Positions 1 to 10,000 of a DNA stretch of 24,052 bases are shown here, piece after piece; position 1 is the first letter of the stretch, and every line of letters begins with the position of its first letter. Source of the DNA: Roseovarius sp. UBA6167 (GTDB taxonomy: Bacteria; Pseudomonadota; Alphaproteobacteria; Rhodobacterales; Rhodobacteraceae); assembly GCA_002428225.1 (NCBI GenBank), contig DIUD01000016.1:1-24052 (forward strand). The letters run 5' to 3'. Position numbers and translations under genes: made by a program. The notes below the pieces were generated by a model that ran no database searches, was not told where the DNA came from, and saw only the letters and a program-made list of their open reading frames with translations.

Positions 1-1
1 G

Positions 2-532
2 ACCTCCGACGGGCATATCGGGGTGCTGCCCTACACCGACCAGCAGTGGCAAGCGCTGTTCCGGGTGATCGGCGCGCCCGAACTGGGCGAGGATCCGCGC
101 TTCGCCGAGCTCTATACCCGCACCGCCAACATCGCCGCGCTCTATGAAATCGTCGGGCAACACATCGCCACCCGGCCCTCCGCCGAATGGCTCGACCTGT
201 TCCAGGCAGCCGATGTGCCGGCGATGCGCACAAACACGCTTGACACCATCCTTGACGATCCGCAGCTTGAGGCCACCGGCTTTGCCCGCGAGGAAGATCA
301 TCCCAGCGAGGGCCGGATCCTGCGTCTGCGCGGCGCCGTCCGCTGGGAGGGCGAGGCAGGCGCGCCGCCGCTGCGCCCCGCGCCGCGGCTGGGCGAACAC
401 GGGGCAGAGGTGCTGCGCGAGGCGGGCCTCGACGACGAGGCCATCGCCGCGCTGGTGCGGGCGGGCGCGCTGCATCTGCCCGCCGATCCGGGCGCGGCCG
501 CGGCACCCACGGATGCAAGGACGAAGGGATAA
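2..532 (+). CDS. CaiB/BaiF family CoA-transferase, C-terminal part (5' end outside the window)
   Basis: The reading frame is open from the window edge, beginning with residues TSDGHIGVLPYTDQQW, and runs to a TAA at 530-532. About 176 C-terminal residues are present. They resemble the small and C-terminal parts of type III (CaiB/BaiF) CoA-transferases, which move CoA between carboxylic acids: the pattern around LFRVIGAPELGEDPRF, then a stretch on alternative partners and a 'DVPAMRTNTLDTILDDPQL' segment typical of the family (inferred by resemblance). The catalytic Asp lies upstream and cannot be checked. The next gene, an acyl-CoA synthetase, starts 3 bases after the stop, so the two are probably co-transcribed and act on the same carboxylate. 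The substrate cannot be told from this fragment. Confidence 0.85.
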   Translation, partial: TSDGHIGVLPYTDQQWQALFRVIGAPELGEDPRFAELYTRTANIAALYEIVGQHIATRPSAEWLDLFQAADVPAMRTNTLDTILDDPQLEATGFAREEDHPSEGRILRLRGAVRWEGEAGAPPLRPAPRLGEHGAEVLREAGLDDEAIAALVRAGALHLPADPGAAAAPTDARTKG

Positions 533-535
533 GAC

Positions 536-2496
<1,961 letters not shown>

Positions 2497-2521
<25 letters not shown>

Positions 2522-3513
2522 ATCGGCTCGAGGCTGTCGGCCTCGAAGAGCGACGAGACGCTGGTGCCGTTCCAGATGTTGAGGATCGCCTGGGCAAATA
2601 TCGGCGCGGTCGGGATGATGCGGATATTGGGCGTGGCCTTGACCGCTTCGGTGGGCTGGATCGTGTCGGTGACGACCATGGATTTGAGCACCGACGCCGT
2701 GATCCGCTCGACCGCCGGGCCGGACATGACGCCATGGGTGCAATAGGCGTGCACCTCGCGCGCGCCGTTCTCGATCAGCACCTCGGCGGCCTTGCACATG
2801 GTGCCGGCGGTGTCGCACATGTCATCGACGATGATGCAGATCTTGTCGGTCACCTCGCCGATCACGGTCATTTCCGCCACCTCGCCCGGTTTCTCGCGGC
2901 GCTTGTCCACGATCGCGAGCGGCGCGTTGATCCGTTTGGCCAGTTCGCGCGCGCGCGCCACGCCGCCCACGTCGGGAGAGACGATCATCACGTCGTCGAT
3001 GGCCGCGCCGAACTGTGCCTTGATGTCGAGCGCGAAGATCGGGGACGCATAGAGGTTGTCCACCGGAATGTCGAAGAAACCCTGGATCTGCGCCGCGTGC
3101 AGGTCCATGGTCAGCACCCGCTCGATGCCCGCGCCGACGATCATGTTGGCCACCAGCTTGGCCGAGATGGGCGTGCGCGCCTTGGTGCGGCGGTCCTGGC
3201 GGGCATAGCCGAAATAGGGGATCACGGCGGTGATGCGCCGCGCCGAGGAGCGGCGCAGCGTGTCGGCCATGATGAGCAGTTCCATCAGGTTGTCATTGGC
3301 CGGCTTCGAGGTGGGCTGGATGATGAACATGTCCTCGCCGCGCACGTTCTCGAAGATCTCGACAAAGACCTCCTGATCGTTGAACCGCTCGATGCGGGCA
3401 TCGACCAGCCCCACGCTCATGCCGCGATGCACCGACATGCGCCGCGCGATGGCCTTGGAAAGCGGCAGGTTGGCATTGCCCGAAATCAGCTTCGGTTCGT
3501 CATTGGCGGCCAT
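2497..3513 (-). CDS. prs: Ribose-phosphate pyrophosphokinase (PRPP synthetase)
   Basis: Makes PRPP from ribose 5-phosphate and ATP, the precursor for purines, pyrimidines, NAD, histidine and tryptophan; cytosolic. The product has 338 residues. Visible class I features are the ATP-site stretch FNDQEVFVEI (45-54), the IPYFGYARQDRR segment (98-109), the catalytic flexible-loop KRR at 204-206 and the PRPP-binding loop IVDDMCDTAGTM at 228-239. I place the start at the ATG complementary to 3511-3513 (MAANDEPKL). An upstream in-frame start would add 60 residues unlike the family. The protein is somewhat longer than the roughly 310-residue E. coli enzyme because of N-terminal and internal additions, which I believe are common in this group. 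It converges on the acyl-CoA ligase gene with a 25-base tail overlap. Confidence 0.97.
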
Positions 3514-3611
3514 GGCGGTATCCCCGGTTGTCCCTGTGACAGATTCGTGATGTTGCGCCCCGCTTAGCATGGGCCTAGGCTGTGGCAAACCTTGAAGGGG
3601 AGCGCGCCGCG

Positions 3612-4211
3612 ATGGCCCACATCGATTACTACCTTTCCACCCTCTCGCCCTATGCCTATCTTGCCGGTGACAGGCTGGAGCGGATCGCCGCAAGGCATGG
3701 CGCGAGCATCACCTACAAGCCGCTCGACATCCTGGCGCTTTTTGCCCGCACCGGCGGCAGCCCCCCCGCCGAGCGCCATCCCGCGCGCAAGGCCTATCGC
3801 GCGCAGGAACTGCCCCGCCAGGCGAAGAAGTGCGGCCTCCCGCTCAACCTCAAGCCCGCCCATTGGCCGACCAATCCGGCGCCGTCCTCCTATGCCATCA
3901 TCGCCGCGCAGAAGGCGGGCGGCGGCGATCCGGGCGCGTTGGTGCATGGCATCCTGCGCGCCTGCTGGGCCGAGGACCGCGACATCGCCGGGGATGACGT
4001 GGTGCGCGACTGTCTGACGCGGGCGGGGTTCGATCCGGCGCTTGCCGATAGCGGGCTTCTGACGGGGGCCGAGACCTATGCCACCAATCTCGAAGAGGCG
4101 GTGGCGGCGGGGGTCTTCGGCGTGCCCTTCTATGTGGTGGACAGCGGACAGATGTTCTGGGGGCAGGACCGGCTGGAGGATCTCGATCTGCATCTTGCGG
4201 GCAAGCTCTGA
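3612..4211 (+). CDS. 2-hydroxychromene-2-carboxylate isomerase family protein (DsbA fold)
   Basis: A 199-residue thioredoxin-fold protein of the HCCA isomerase/kappa-GST family. Classical members use glutathione to isomerise 2-hydroxychromene-2-carboxylate in naphthalene breakdown. The N-terminus has the family pattern YYLSTLSPYAYLAGDRL, with S12 the probable glutathione-activating serine. The C-terminus has GVFGVPFYVVDSGQMFWGQD, the conserved cis-Pro loop and end motif. I choose the ATG at 3612, which has AAGGGGAG about 10 bases upstream; a GTG at 3582 is also in frame but adds ten atypical residues. The alpha/beta hydrolase gene begins 4 bases downstream. No aromatic-ring degradation genes are visible, so a general glutathione-dependent isomerase or transferase role is as likely as the classical reaction. 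Confidence 0.9.
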   Translation: MAHIDYYLSTLSPYAYLAGDRLERIAARHGASITYKPLDILALFARTGGSPPAERHPARKAYRAQELPRQAKKCGLPLNLKPAHWPTNPAPSSYAIIAAQKAGGGDPGALVHGILRACWAEDRDIAGDDVVRDCLTRAGFDPALADSGLLTGAETYATNLEEAVAAGVFGVPFYVVDSGQMFWGQDRLEDLDLHLAGKL

Positions 4212-4215
4212 GCCG

Positions 4216-5025
4216 ATGCCGCGCGGGCTGCGGGGCGGGGTCGAGACCCACTGGCAGGTGACGGGGCAGGGGCCGCGCCGGGCGCTGGCCATCCACTGCT
4301 CGCTGGCCCATTGCGGGGCATGGGCGGGGGTGGCGCGCGCGCTCGGGCAAGACCTGACGGTGACGGCGTTCGACCTGCCGGGGCACGGGGGCAGCGCCGC
4401 CTGGGAGGGCAAGGGCGAGATCCAGGCCGTGACCACCGCCATGGCCGCCGATTTCCTCGACGCGCCAACCGACATCATCGGCCATTCCTTCGGCGCGACC
4501 GTGGCGTTGCGGCTGGCGATCGAGCATCCGCGCCTCGTGCGCTCGCTCAGCCTCTATGAGCCGGTGTTCTTTGCCGTGGCGCTGGCCGACCGGCCCGGGA
4601 TGCGCGCGGGCCATGACGCGGAAATGACCGAATACCGGGCAGGGATCGAGGCGGGGGACAAGGGCCGGGCGGCGCGCGGTTTCCTGCGGGTCTGGGGCGA
4701 TGGCGAGGGCTGGGATGCCTTGCCCGAGGCCACGCGCGCCCGCATCGCCGCGCAGATACTGCTGATCGAGGCCGCCGCGCCCGCGCTCTATGGGGATGCG
4801 GGCGCGATGCTGGCCTCGGGGGCGCTGGAGCATGTCGGCGCGCCCGTGCTGCTGATGCAGGGCGCGCGCTCTCCGGCGATCATCGACGCGATCAATGCAG
4901 GGCTGGCCGCGCGCCTTCCCGATTGCCGCCGCGCGACCATCGCGGGCGCTGGCCATATGGGGCCGATCACCCGCCCGGCGGCGGTGGCGGACGAGATCGC
5001 GGTATTCCTCGGCCTCGCGCCTTGA
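4216..5025 (+). CDS. Alpha/beta-hydrolase
   Basis: A 269-residue cytosolic alpha/beta-fold hydrolase with no signal peptide. The nucleophile elbow is GHSFG with S91, and the catalytic His is probably H247 in GAGHMGPITRP. The acid is likely in the loop after LLMQGARSPAIID (for example D224), although the family's usual position is not obvious. The ATG at 4216 lies 4 bases after the HCCA-isomerase stop, so the two are probably translated from one message. A longer in-frame ORF starting at 4078 lies inside the isomerase gene and is rejected. The fold includes esterases, meta-cleavage product hydrolases and lactonases; the substrate cannot be assigned. The pairing with a glutathione-type isomerase suggests a small-molecule catabolic or detoxification step (inference). 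Confidence 0.9.
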   Translation: MPRGLRGGVETHWQVTGQGPRRALAIHCSLAHCGAWAGVARALGQDLTVTAFDLPGHGGSAAWEGKGEIQAVTTAMAADFLDAPTDIIGHSFGATVALRLAIEHPRLVRSLSLYEPVFFAVALADRPGMRAGHDAEMTEYRAGIEAGDKGRAARGFLRVWGDGEGWDALPEATRARIAAQILLIEAAAPALYGDAGAMLASGALEHVGAPVLLMQGARSPAIIDAINAGLAARLPDCRRATIAGAGHMGPITRPAAVADEIAVFLGLAP

Positions 5026-5075
5026 CCGCGCGCGCGCATCGCCCCAAGGTCGTGCTGCCCCGAGGAGAACCCGTG

Positions 5076-5558
5076 ATGACCCCTGAAGAGATCGCCCGCC
5101 TGCCCTATCGCCGCTGTGTCGGCGTGATGCTTGTCAACCGCGATGGCGCTGTCCTTGTCGGCCAGCGGATCGACAACGAGGGCCCTGCCTGGCAGATGCC
5201 GCAAGGCGGCATCGACAAGGGCGAGACCGTGCGCGAGGCGGCGCTGCGCGAATTGCGCGAAGAGACCGGCATCACGGCGGACAAGGTGCGGATCGAGGCC
5301 GAGACGCCGGACTGGCTGTTCTACGACCTGCCGCACGAGCTTGTGCCGCACATCTGGAAGGGCCGCTATCGCGGGCAGGAACAGAAATGGGTGCTGATGC
5401 GCTTTCTCGGGGAGGATAGCGACGTGAACATCGCCACCGATCCTCCCGAATTCTCGAATTGGCGCTGGCTGCCGCCCGAGGATCTCGTGGCCCATATCGT
5501 GCCGTTCAAGCGCGAGGTCTATGCGCGGGTGCTCGACGCCTTTCGCGGGCTGATCTGA
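5076..5558 (+). CDS. rppH: RNA 5'-pyrophosphohydrolase (Nudix)
   Basis: A 160-residue Nudix hydrolase of the RppH/NudH/IalA type. It removes pyrophosphate from triphosphorylated 5' ends of RNA, which opens messages to RNase E decay; some relatives act on dinucleoside polyphosphates. The Nudix box runs from G44 to I66 (GX5EX7REUXEEXGU; the end reads RELREETGI). RppH hallmarks flank it: GVMLVNRDGAVLVGQR at the start, WQMPQGGID, and the WRWLPPEDL C-terminal segment. The start ATG at 5076 has GAGGAG at 5062-5067, a good spacing; GTG at 5073 is a possible alternative. It follows the alpha/beta hydrolase by 50 bases on the same strand and may share its transcript or have its own promoter. Confidence 0.93.
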   Translation: MTPEEIARLPYRRCVGVMLVNRDGAVLVGQRIDNEGPAWQMPQGGIDKGETVREAALRELREETGITADKVRIEAETPDWLFYDLPHELVPHIWKGRYRGQEQKWVLMRFLGEDSDVNIATDPPEFSNWRWLPPEDLVAHIVPFKREVYARVLDAFRGLI

Positions 5559-5693
5559 GCGCGGGCGCTCTCCCGAATCCAGGTCGCATCGCCCCCGCGC
5601 GCGATGGCAATGAACGGCCTGGAAAGACAAAACCGTTCCCCGGGATCAATGCCGGTATGCCGAGGTCTCTGCGTATCAGGTCTTCGTCGCGCC

Positions 5694-6767
5694 TCACCTG
5701 CTCAGCCCGCCATGCAGGCTTGGCACATCCAGCGCGGCAAAGCCGTAATGGCGCAGCCAGCGCAAATCGCTGTCAAAGAACGCCCGCAAATCCGGGATGC
5801 CGTATTTCAGCATGGCGATGCGGTCGATCCCCATGCCGAAGGCAAAGCCCTGCCATTGCTCGGGGTCGATCCCGCCCGCCCGCAGCACATGGGGATGGAC
5901 CATGCCGCTGCCGAGGATCTCCAGCCAGTCGTCGCCCTCTCCGACCTTGAGCGTGCCGCCTTCCCACGAGCAGCGGATATCCACCTCTGCCGAGGGTTCG
6001 GTGAACGGGAAATGCGACGCGCGAAAGCGCAGGTCCACCGCATCCACCTCGAAGAACGCCTTGACGAACTCTTCCAGCACCCATTTCAGGTTGGCCATGG
6101 AGATGTCTCGGTCGATCGCCAGACCCTCGACCTGGTGGAACATCGGCGTGTGGGTCTGGTCGTAATCGGCGCGATAGACGCGGCCCGGCGCGATGATGCG
6201 AATGGGCGCGCCCTGTGCCTGCATCGCGCGGATCTGCACCGGGCTGGTATGGGTGCGCAGCACATGGGGGGGCCGGTCGTCGCCCTCGGCGCGATGGGTG
6301 TAGAACGTATCCATCTCGGCGCGCGCCGGGTGGTGGGCGGGGATGTTGAGCGCGTCGAAATTATACCAGTCGCTCTCGATCTGCGGGCCTTCGGCGACGG
6401 CAAAGCCCATATCGGCGAAGATCGCCGTGACCTCCTCGGTCACCTGGCTGACGGGATGGATCGTGCCTTGCCTGCGCGGCCGCGCGGGCAGCGTCACATC
6501 CAGCCATTCGCCCCGCAGCCGCTCGTCCAGCGCGGCATCGGCGAGGGCCGCCTTTCGCGCGGCCAGCGCCGCGTTGATCTCGTCCTTGAGCGCGTTGAGG
6601 CGGGGACCGGCCTCCTGGCGTTCCTCCGCGCTCATCCGGCCCAGTTCGCGCATGGCGAGGCTGATCTCGCCCTTCTTGCCAAGCGCCTGCACGCGCAAGG
6701 CCTCGAGCGCGGCCTCGTCGCCCGCCCCGGCAATCGCCCTGAGATATTTGTCGCGCAGATCGCTCAT
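5694..6767 (-). CDS. pheS: Phenylalanine--tRNA ligase alpha subunit
   Basis: The 357-residue alpha subunit of the alpha2-beta2 class II synthetase that charges tRNA-Phe. An N-terminal helical arm (about 1-90, including VQALGKKGEIS) is the coiled coil that contacts tRNA. The catalytic domain follows, with HPVSQVTEEV, the motif 2 region GRVYRADYDQTHTPMFHQ (195-212) and motif 3 GFAFGMGIDRIAM (307-319). The length is normal for alphaproteobacteria. pheT does not follow: 135 bp downstream the convergent rppH gene ends, so the beta subunit must be encoded elsewhere. A small perfect inverted repeat (6777-6792) sits just before the start codon. Confidence 0.97.
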   Translation of the reverse strand: MSDLRDKYLRAIAGAGDEAALEALRVQALGKKGEISLAMRELGRMSAEERQEAGPRLNALKDEINAALAARKAALADAALDERLRGEWLDVTLPARPRRQGTIHPVSQVTEEVTAIFADMGFAVAEGPQIESDWYNFDALNIPAHHPARAEMDTFYTHRAEGDDRPPHVLRTHTSPVQIRAMQAQGAPIRIIAPGRVYRADYDQTHTPMFHQVEGLAIDRDISMANLKWVLEEFVKAFFEVDAVDLRFRASHFPFTEPSAEVDIRCSWEGGTLKVGEGDDWLEILGSGMVHPHVLRAGGIDPEQWQGFAFGMGIDRIAMLKYGIPDLRAFFDSDLRWLRHYGFAALDVPSLHGGLSR

Positions 6768-6776
6768 ATCCGTCCC

Positions 6777-6792
6777 CCGATACTGTTATCGG
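6777..6792. repeat. Inverted repeat just upstream of pheS
   Basis: CCGATA-CTGT-TATCGG: a perfect 6-bp stem with a 4-base loop, 10 bases before the pheS start and 34 bases after the sodium-channel stop (both genes on the minus strand). It has no following T-run, so it is not a typical intrinsic terminator. It could be a weak 3'-end hairpin of the channel message or part of the pheS leader; chance is possible. Confidence 0.3.
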
Positions 6793-6825
6793 CGGGTTAC
6801 CGCGCATCAGGGACGGGCGCAAGCA

Positions 6826-7620
<795 letters not shown>

Positions 7621-7702
7621 GCCTTGCCCCTGTTGCGACCGGGCCAGATATGGGCGTGAAGGCGCGGGGCCGCAAGCCGTGATTGCCGTGTGCCGGCGGA
7701 GG

Positions 7703-8290
7703 TCACGCGCGGTCGAGCACCCAGGCATCGGGACGCCCCGAGAGATGCCAGGCAGCGGGCGGCGCGGTGCGGTCGCGCAGGCGCTCGAGCCGCCAGCGAT
7801 CCGCGGCGCGCTCATGCGCCGGGGCCATGCGCCAGCGGCTCTCCACCCCCGGCGCGCCCCCCTCGCCGGGCGTGAGCAAAAGACCGAGCGGCGGACGAAA
7901 GGCGCGCGCCGCGCCCTCCTCTGCGGCCAGATGCAGGCGGCGCACCGGCGTGAGGCCGGGCGGCGCGGGCAGATCGGCCACGACGAGCGGCACCGCCCCG
8001 CTGCGCAGCGCCTCCTCCATGCACCACAGCAGCTCCATGCGGTGTTCGGGGGCCGCGAAGAGAAACCGCTCCGGCCCGGCAAAGGGGCGGATACCGTCGG
8101 GATGGGGGCGATCGCGCAGCCAGCGCGGCGCGATCCAGAGCACCGGCCCGGAGAGCGCCCCCGCCACGATCATCGCCCAGGTATGGCGCGCAGGTCCGCA
8201 GCATTCATGCACCCGCCCGAGCGCGAGCGCCAGCGCGCCGACAAGCGGCAGGGACGGGCGCGGGGCGCGGGCGGGAAGAAGGGCGTTCAT
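7703..8290 (-). CDS. ImuA-like (RecA-fold) protein, predicted SOS-regulated
   Basis: A 195-residue protein resembling ImuA, the RecA-like accessory factor of ImuB and DnaE2 in damage-induced mutagenesis. The matching parts, in order, are ALALGRVHECCGPARHTW (RecA-like core entry), GPVLWI, the pair FLFAAPEHRMELLWCMEEAL and VPLVVADLP, LTPVRRLHLAAEE, and RWRLERLRDR near the end. The P-loop position (about 32-38, GPARHTW) lacks the Walker lysine, so ATP hydrolysis is unlikely, in keeping with known ImuA proteins. I choose the ATG at 8290 because an exact GTTC-N7-GTTC LexA box ends 17 bases upstream. No imuB or dnaE2 gene is in this window. The family assignment rests on pattern resemblance; SulA-type or unrelated RecA-fold proteins are alternatives. 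Confidence 0.72.
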   Translation of the reverse strand: MNALLPARAPRPSLPLVGALALALGRVHECCGPARHTWAMIVAGALSGPVLWIAPRWLRDRPHPDGIRPFAGPERFLFAAPEHRMELLWCMEEALRSGAVPLVVADLPAPPGLTPVRRLHLAAEEGAARAFRPPLGLLLTPGEGGAPGVESRWRMAPAHERAADRWRLERLRDRTAPPAAWHLSGRPDAWVLDRA

Positions 8291-8307
8291 ACCGGTCACC
8301 CTATCAT

Positions 8308-8322
8308 GTTCGTTCTTTGTTC
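8308..8322 (-). promoter_or_regulatory. LexA (SOS) box, GTTC-N7-GTTC
   Basis: The plus strand reads GTTC-GTTCTTT-GTTC at 8308-8322, an exact match to the direct-repeat LexA operator known from Rhodobacter and other alphaproteobacteria. On the minus strand it lies 17 bases before the ImuA-like ATG. A possible promoter TTGAGA (8321-8326), 17-base spacer, TAGGGT (8298-8303) would place the box inside the spacer, the position expected for repression. The -10 match is weak (3 of 6), and that promoter would give an almost leaderless message. Confidence 0.7.
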
Positions 8323-8398
8323 TCAATGGTCGCGTCGTGATCCGAGGGCCGGCCCCCGCGGTCGGGTGCGTCCTTACGACCGCTTGGCCGCGCCGCTA

Positions 8399-9007
8399 TC
8401 ACGGTTGCGCGGCGGCGACGATTTCGATGGCCTTTGCGATGGCTTCCTCGATCGTCATCGACGAGGTATCGAGCCGATAGGCGTCCGCGGCCGGCTTCAG
8501 CGGGGCGGTGGCGCGGGCGCAGTCACGCGCATCGCGCTGGCGCAGGTCTTCGGCCACCTCTTCGAGCGTCACGTCATGGTTGCTTCGAATCAGCTCCAGA
8601 TGCCGGCGCCGCGCGCGCTCGGCATCGCTTGCGGTCACGAAGAGCTTTACCTCGGCCTCGGGGCAGATCACCGTGCCGATGTCGCGGCCATCCAGAACCG
8701 CCCCGCCCGCGCGTCGGGCAAATGCGCGCTGAAAGTCCATGAGCGCCTGCCGCACCTCGGGGATCGCTGCCACATGGCTGGCGGCCTGGCTGACCTCCGG
8801 GCTGCGCAGATCGTCGGCCTCAAGGTCTTCGGCGCGCAGCGAGCGCGCCGCCTCGACCGGGTCGAGACCCGCAAGCATCCGCCTTCCCGTCGCACGATAG
8901 AGCAGGCCGGTATCGAGATGGGCAAAACCGAAATGCGCGGCCAGCGCGCGCCCGATCGTGCCCTTGCCCGCTGCCGCCGGTCCGTCGATTGCGATGGTAA
9001 GTGCCAT
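8399..9007 (-). CDS. cmk: Cytidylate kinase
   Basis: A 202-residue (d)CMP kinase that phosphorylates CMP and dCMP with ATP for pyrimidine nucleotide supply; cytosolic. The P-loop is GPAAAGKGT at 9-17. LDTGLLYRATG (31-41) is the conserved nucleotide-site stretch. VLDGRDIGTVICPEAEVKLF is the family's central motif, followed by the lid arginines in AERARRRHLEL. The ATG complementary to 9005-9007 has AAGGGGG about 10 bases upstream. In many alphaproteobacteria cmk sits in an aroA-cmk-rpsA run; here neither neighbour is present. It ends 108 bases before the ImuA-like start. Confidence 0.96.
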   Translation of the reverse strand: MALTIAIDGPAAAGKGTIGRALAAHFGFAHLDTGLLYRATGRRMLAGLDPVEAARSLRAEDLEADDLRSPEVSQAASHVAAIPEVRQALMDFQRAFARRAGGAVLDGRDIGTVICPEAEVKLFVTASDAERARRRHLELIRSNHDVTLEEVAEDLRQRDARDCARATAPLKPAADAYRLDTSSMTIEEAIAKAIEIVAAAQP

Positions 9008-9057
9008 GACGCGCCCCCTTGATTGGCGCCCTTGCTAGCCGATCCGACCGCCTGCCT

Positions 9058-9087
9058 CAAGCTGGCGGGCATCAAGCTGGCGGGCAC
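9058..9087. repeat. 15-bp tandem duplication
   Basis: CAAGCTGGCGGGCAT followed directly by CAAGCTGGCGGGCAC, two copies matching at 14 of 15 positions. They lie in the 157-bp space between cmk and the peroxiredoxin gene. No role is apparent; it looks like a local slippage duplication. Confidence 0.6.
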
Positions 9088-9164
9088 GGCCACGTCTGCA
9101 CCGCGCCCGCCGAGCCATATCGGCGGGCCGAATGGGCGGGCTGCGCCGCAGCCCTTTCGCGCGC

Positions 9165-9818
9165 CTAGCCCGGCAGCGATACCTTGCGCAGATAGGGCAG
9201 TTGCGCGTCGAAGCTGCCGAATTTCTCGCGTGCGGCGGCGTCATTCACCGCAGGCGGCACGATGACGTCCTGCCCGATGGTCCAGTCTGCCGGGGTGGCC
9301 ACGCCGTGTTTCACCGTGGTCTGAAGCGCATCGAGCGCGCGCAGCACCTCGGCAAAGTTGCGGCCCACGGTCATCGGGTAGGTCATCGAGAGTTTCACCT
9401 GCTTGTCCGGCCCGATGATGAACACGCTGCGCACGGTCGCGCTGTCGGCGGGGGTGCGCCCGTCGGGCAGATAGGCATCGGCGGGCAGCATGTCGAACGC
9501 CTTGGATACCGCCAGCCCGTCATCGGCGATGATCGGGAATTTCGGCGCGGCGCCGCCCACCTTTTCGATGTCGGCCTTCCATTTGCGGTGATCCTCGGCG
9601 CTATCGACGGAGACGCCGATCACCTTGGTGCCGCGTTTTTCCCATTCATCCGAGAGCCGCGCCACGGCGCCGAACTCGGTGGTGCAGACCGGCGTGAAAT
9701 CCTTGGGGTGCGAGAAGATGATCGCCCAGGAATCGCCGATCCATTCGTGCAGCGAAAACGTGCCGAGATCGGTCTCGACGGTGAGATCGGGGATCGTGTC
9801 ATTGATGCGAAGTGCCAT
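9165..9818 (-). CDS. 1-Cys peroxiredoxin (Prx6 family)
   Basis: A 217-residue thiol peroxidase that reduces hydrogen peroxide and alkyl hydroperoxides. The active site is FTPVCTTEFG with the peroxidatic C45, preceded by SHPKDFTPV. C45 is the only cysteine in the protein, so it is a true 1-Cys enzyme that needs an external thiol for turnover. The longer Prx6-type C-terminal arm is present (TPADWTIGQDVIVPP and onward). The start is the ATG complementary to 9816-9818, with a perfect AAGGAGG ribosome site about 6 bases upstream, suggesting strong translation. It is flanked by cmk and rluA on the same strand with gaps of 157 and 182 bp, so it is probably monocistronic. Confidence 0.95.
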   Translation of the reverse strand: MALRINDTIPDLTVETDLGTFSLHEWIGDSWAIIFSHPKDFTPVCTTEFGAVARLSDEWEKRGTKVIGVSVDSAEDHRKWKADIEKVGGAAPKFPIIADDGLAVSKAFDMLPADAYLPDGRTPADSATVRSVFIIGPDKQVKLSMTYPMTVGRNFAEVLRALDALQTTVKHGVATPADWTIGQDVIVPPAVNDAAAREKFGSFDAQLPYLRKVSLPG

Positions 9819-10000
9819 GAAAACCTCCTTGTCCGGGGCGCGCGGGCGGGAATTTGGTCAAGCAGGCCGACGGCCCAGGTCATCCGGCCCCGCAGCGCGC
9901 CGATGCGCCTGACAGATGGCCCTCGAATCCGCCAAGGTCAACCATAAACCGGGGGAGCGGTTCGCATGACGCCGGCCGCAGGCGGTGGCGCGGGGCCGTC

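Noticed and set aside
4078..4215. Longer N-terminus for the alpha/beta hydrolase
   Set aside because: The extension lies inside the upstream isomerase gene and has none of the fold's sequence. The ATG at 4216 gives the normal length.
5612..5638. GAACGG...CCGTTC inverted repeat between rppH and pheS as a bidirectional terminator
   Set aside because: The loop would be 15 bases, the stem only 6 bp, and there is no flanking T- or A-run of the right kind.
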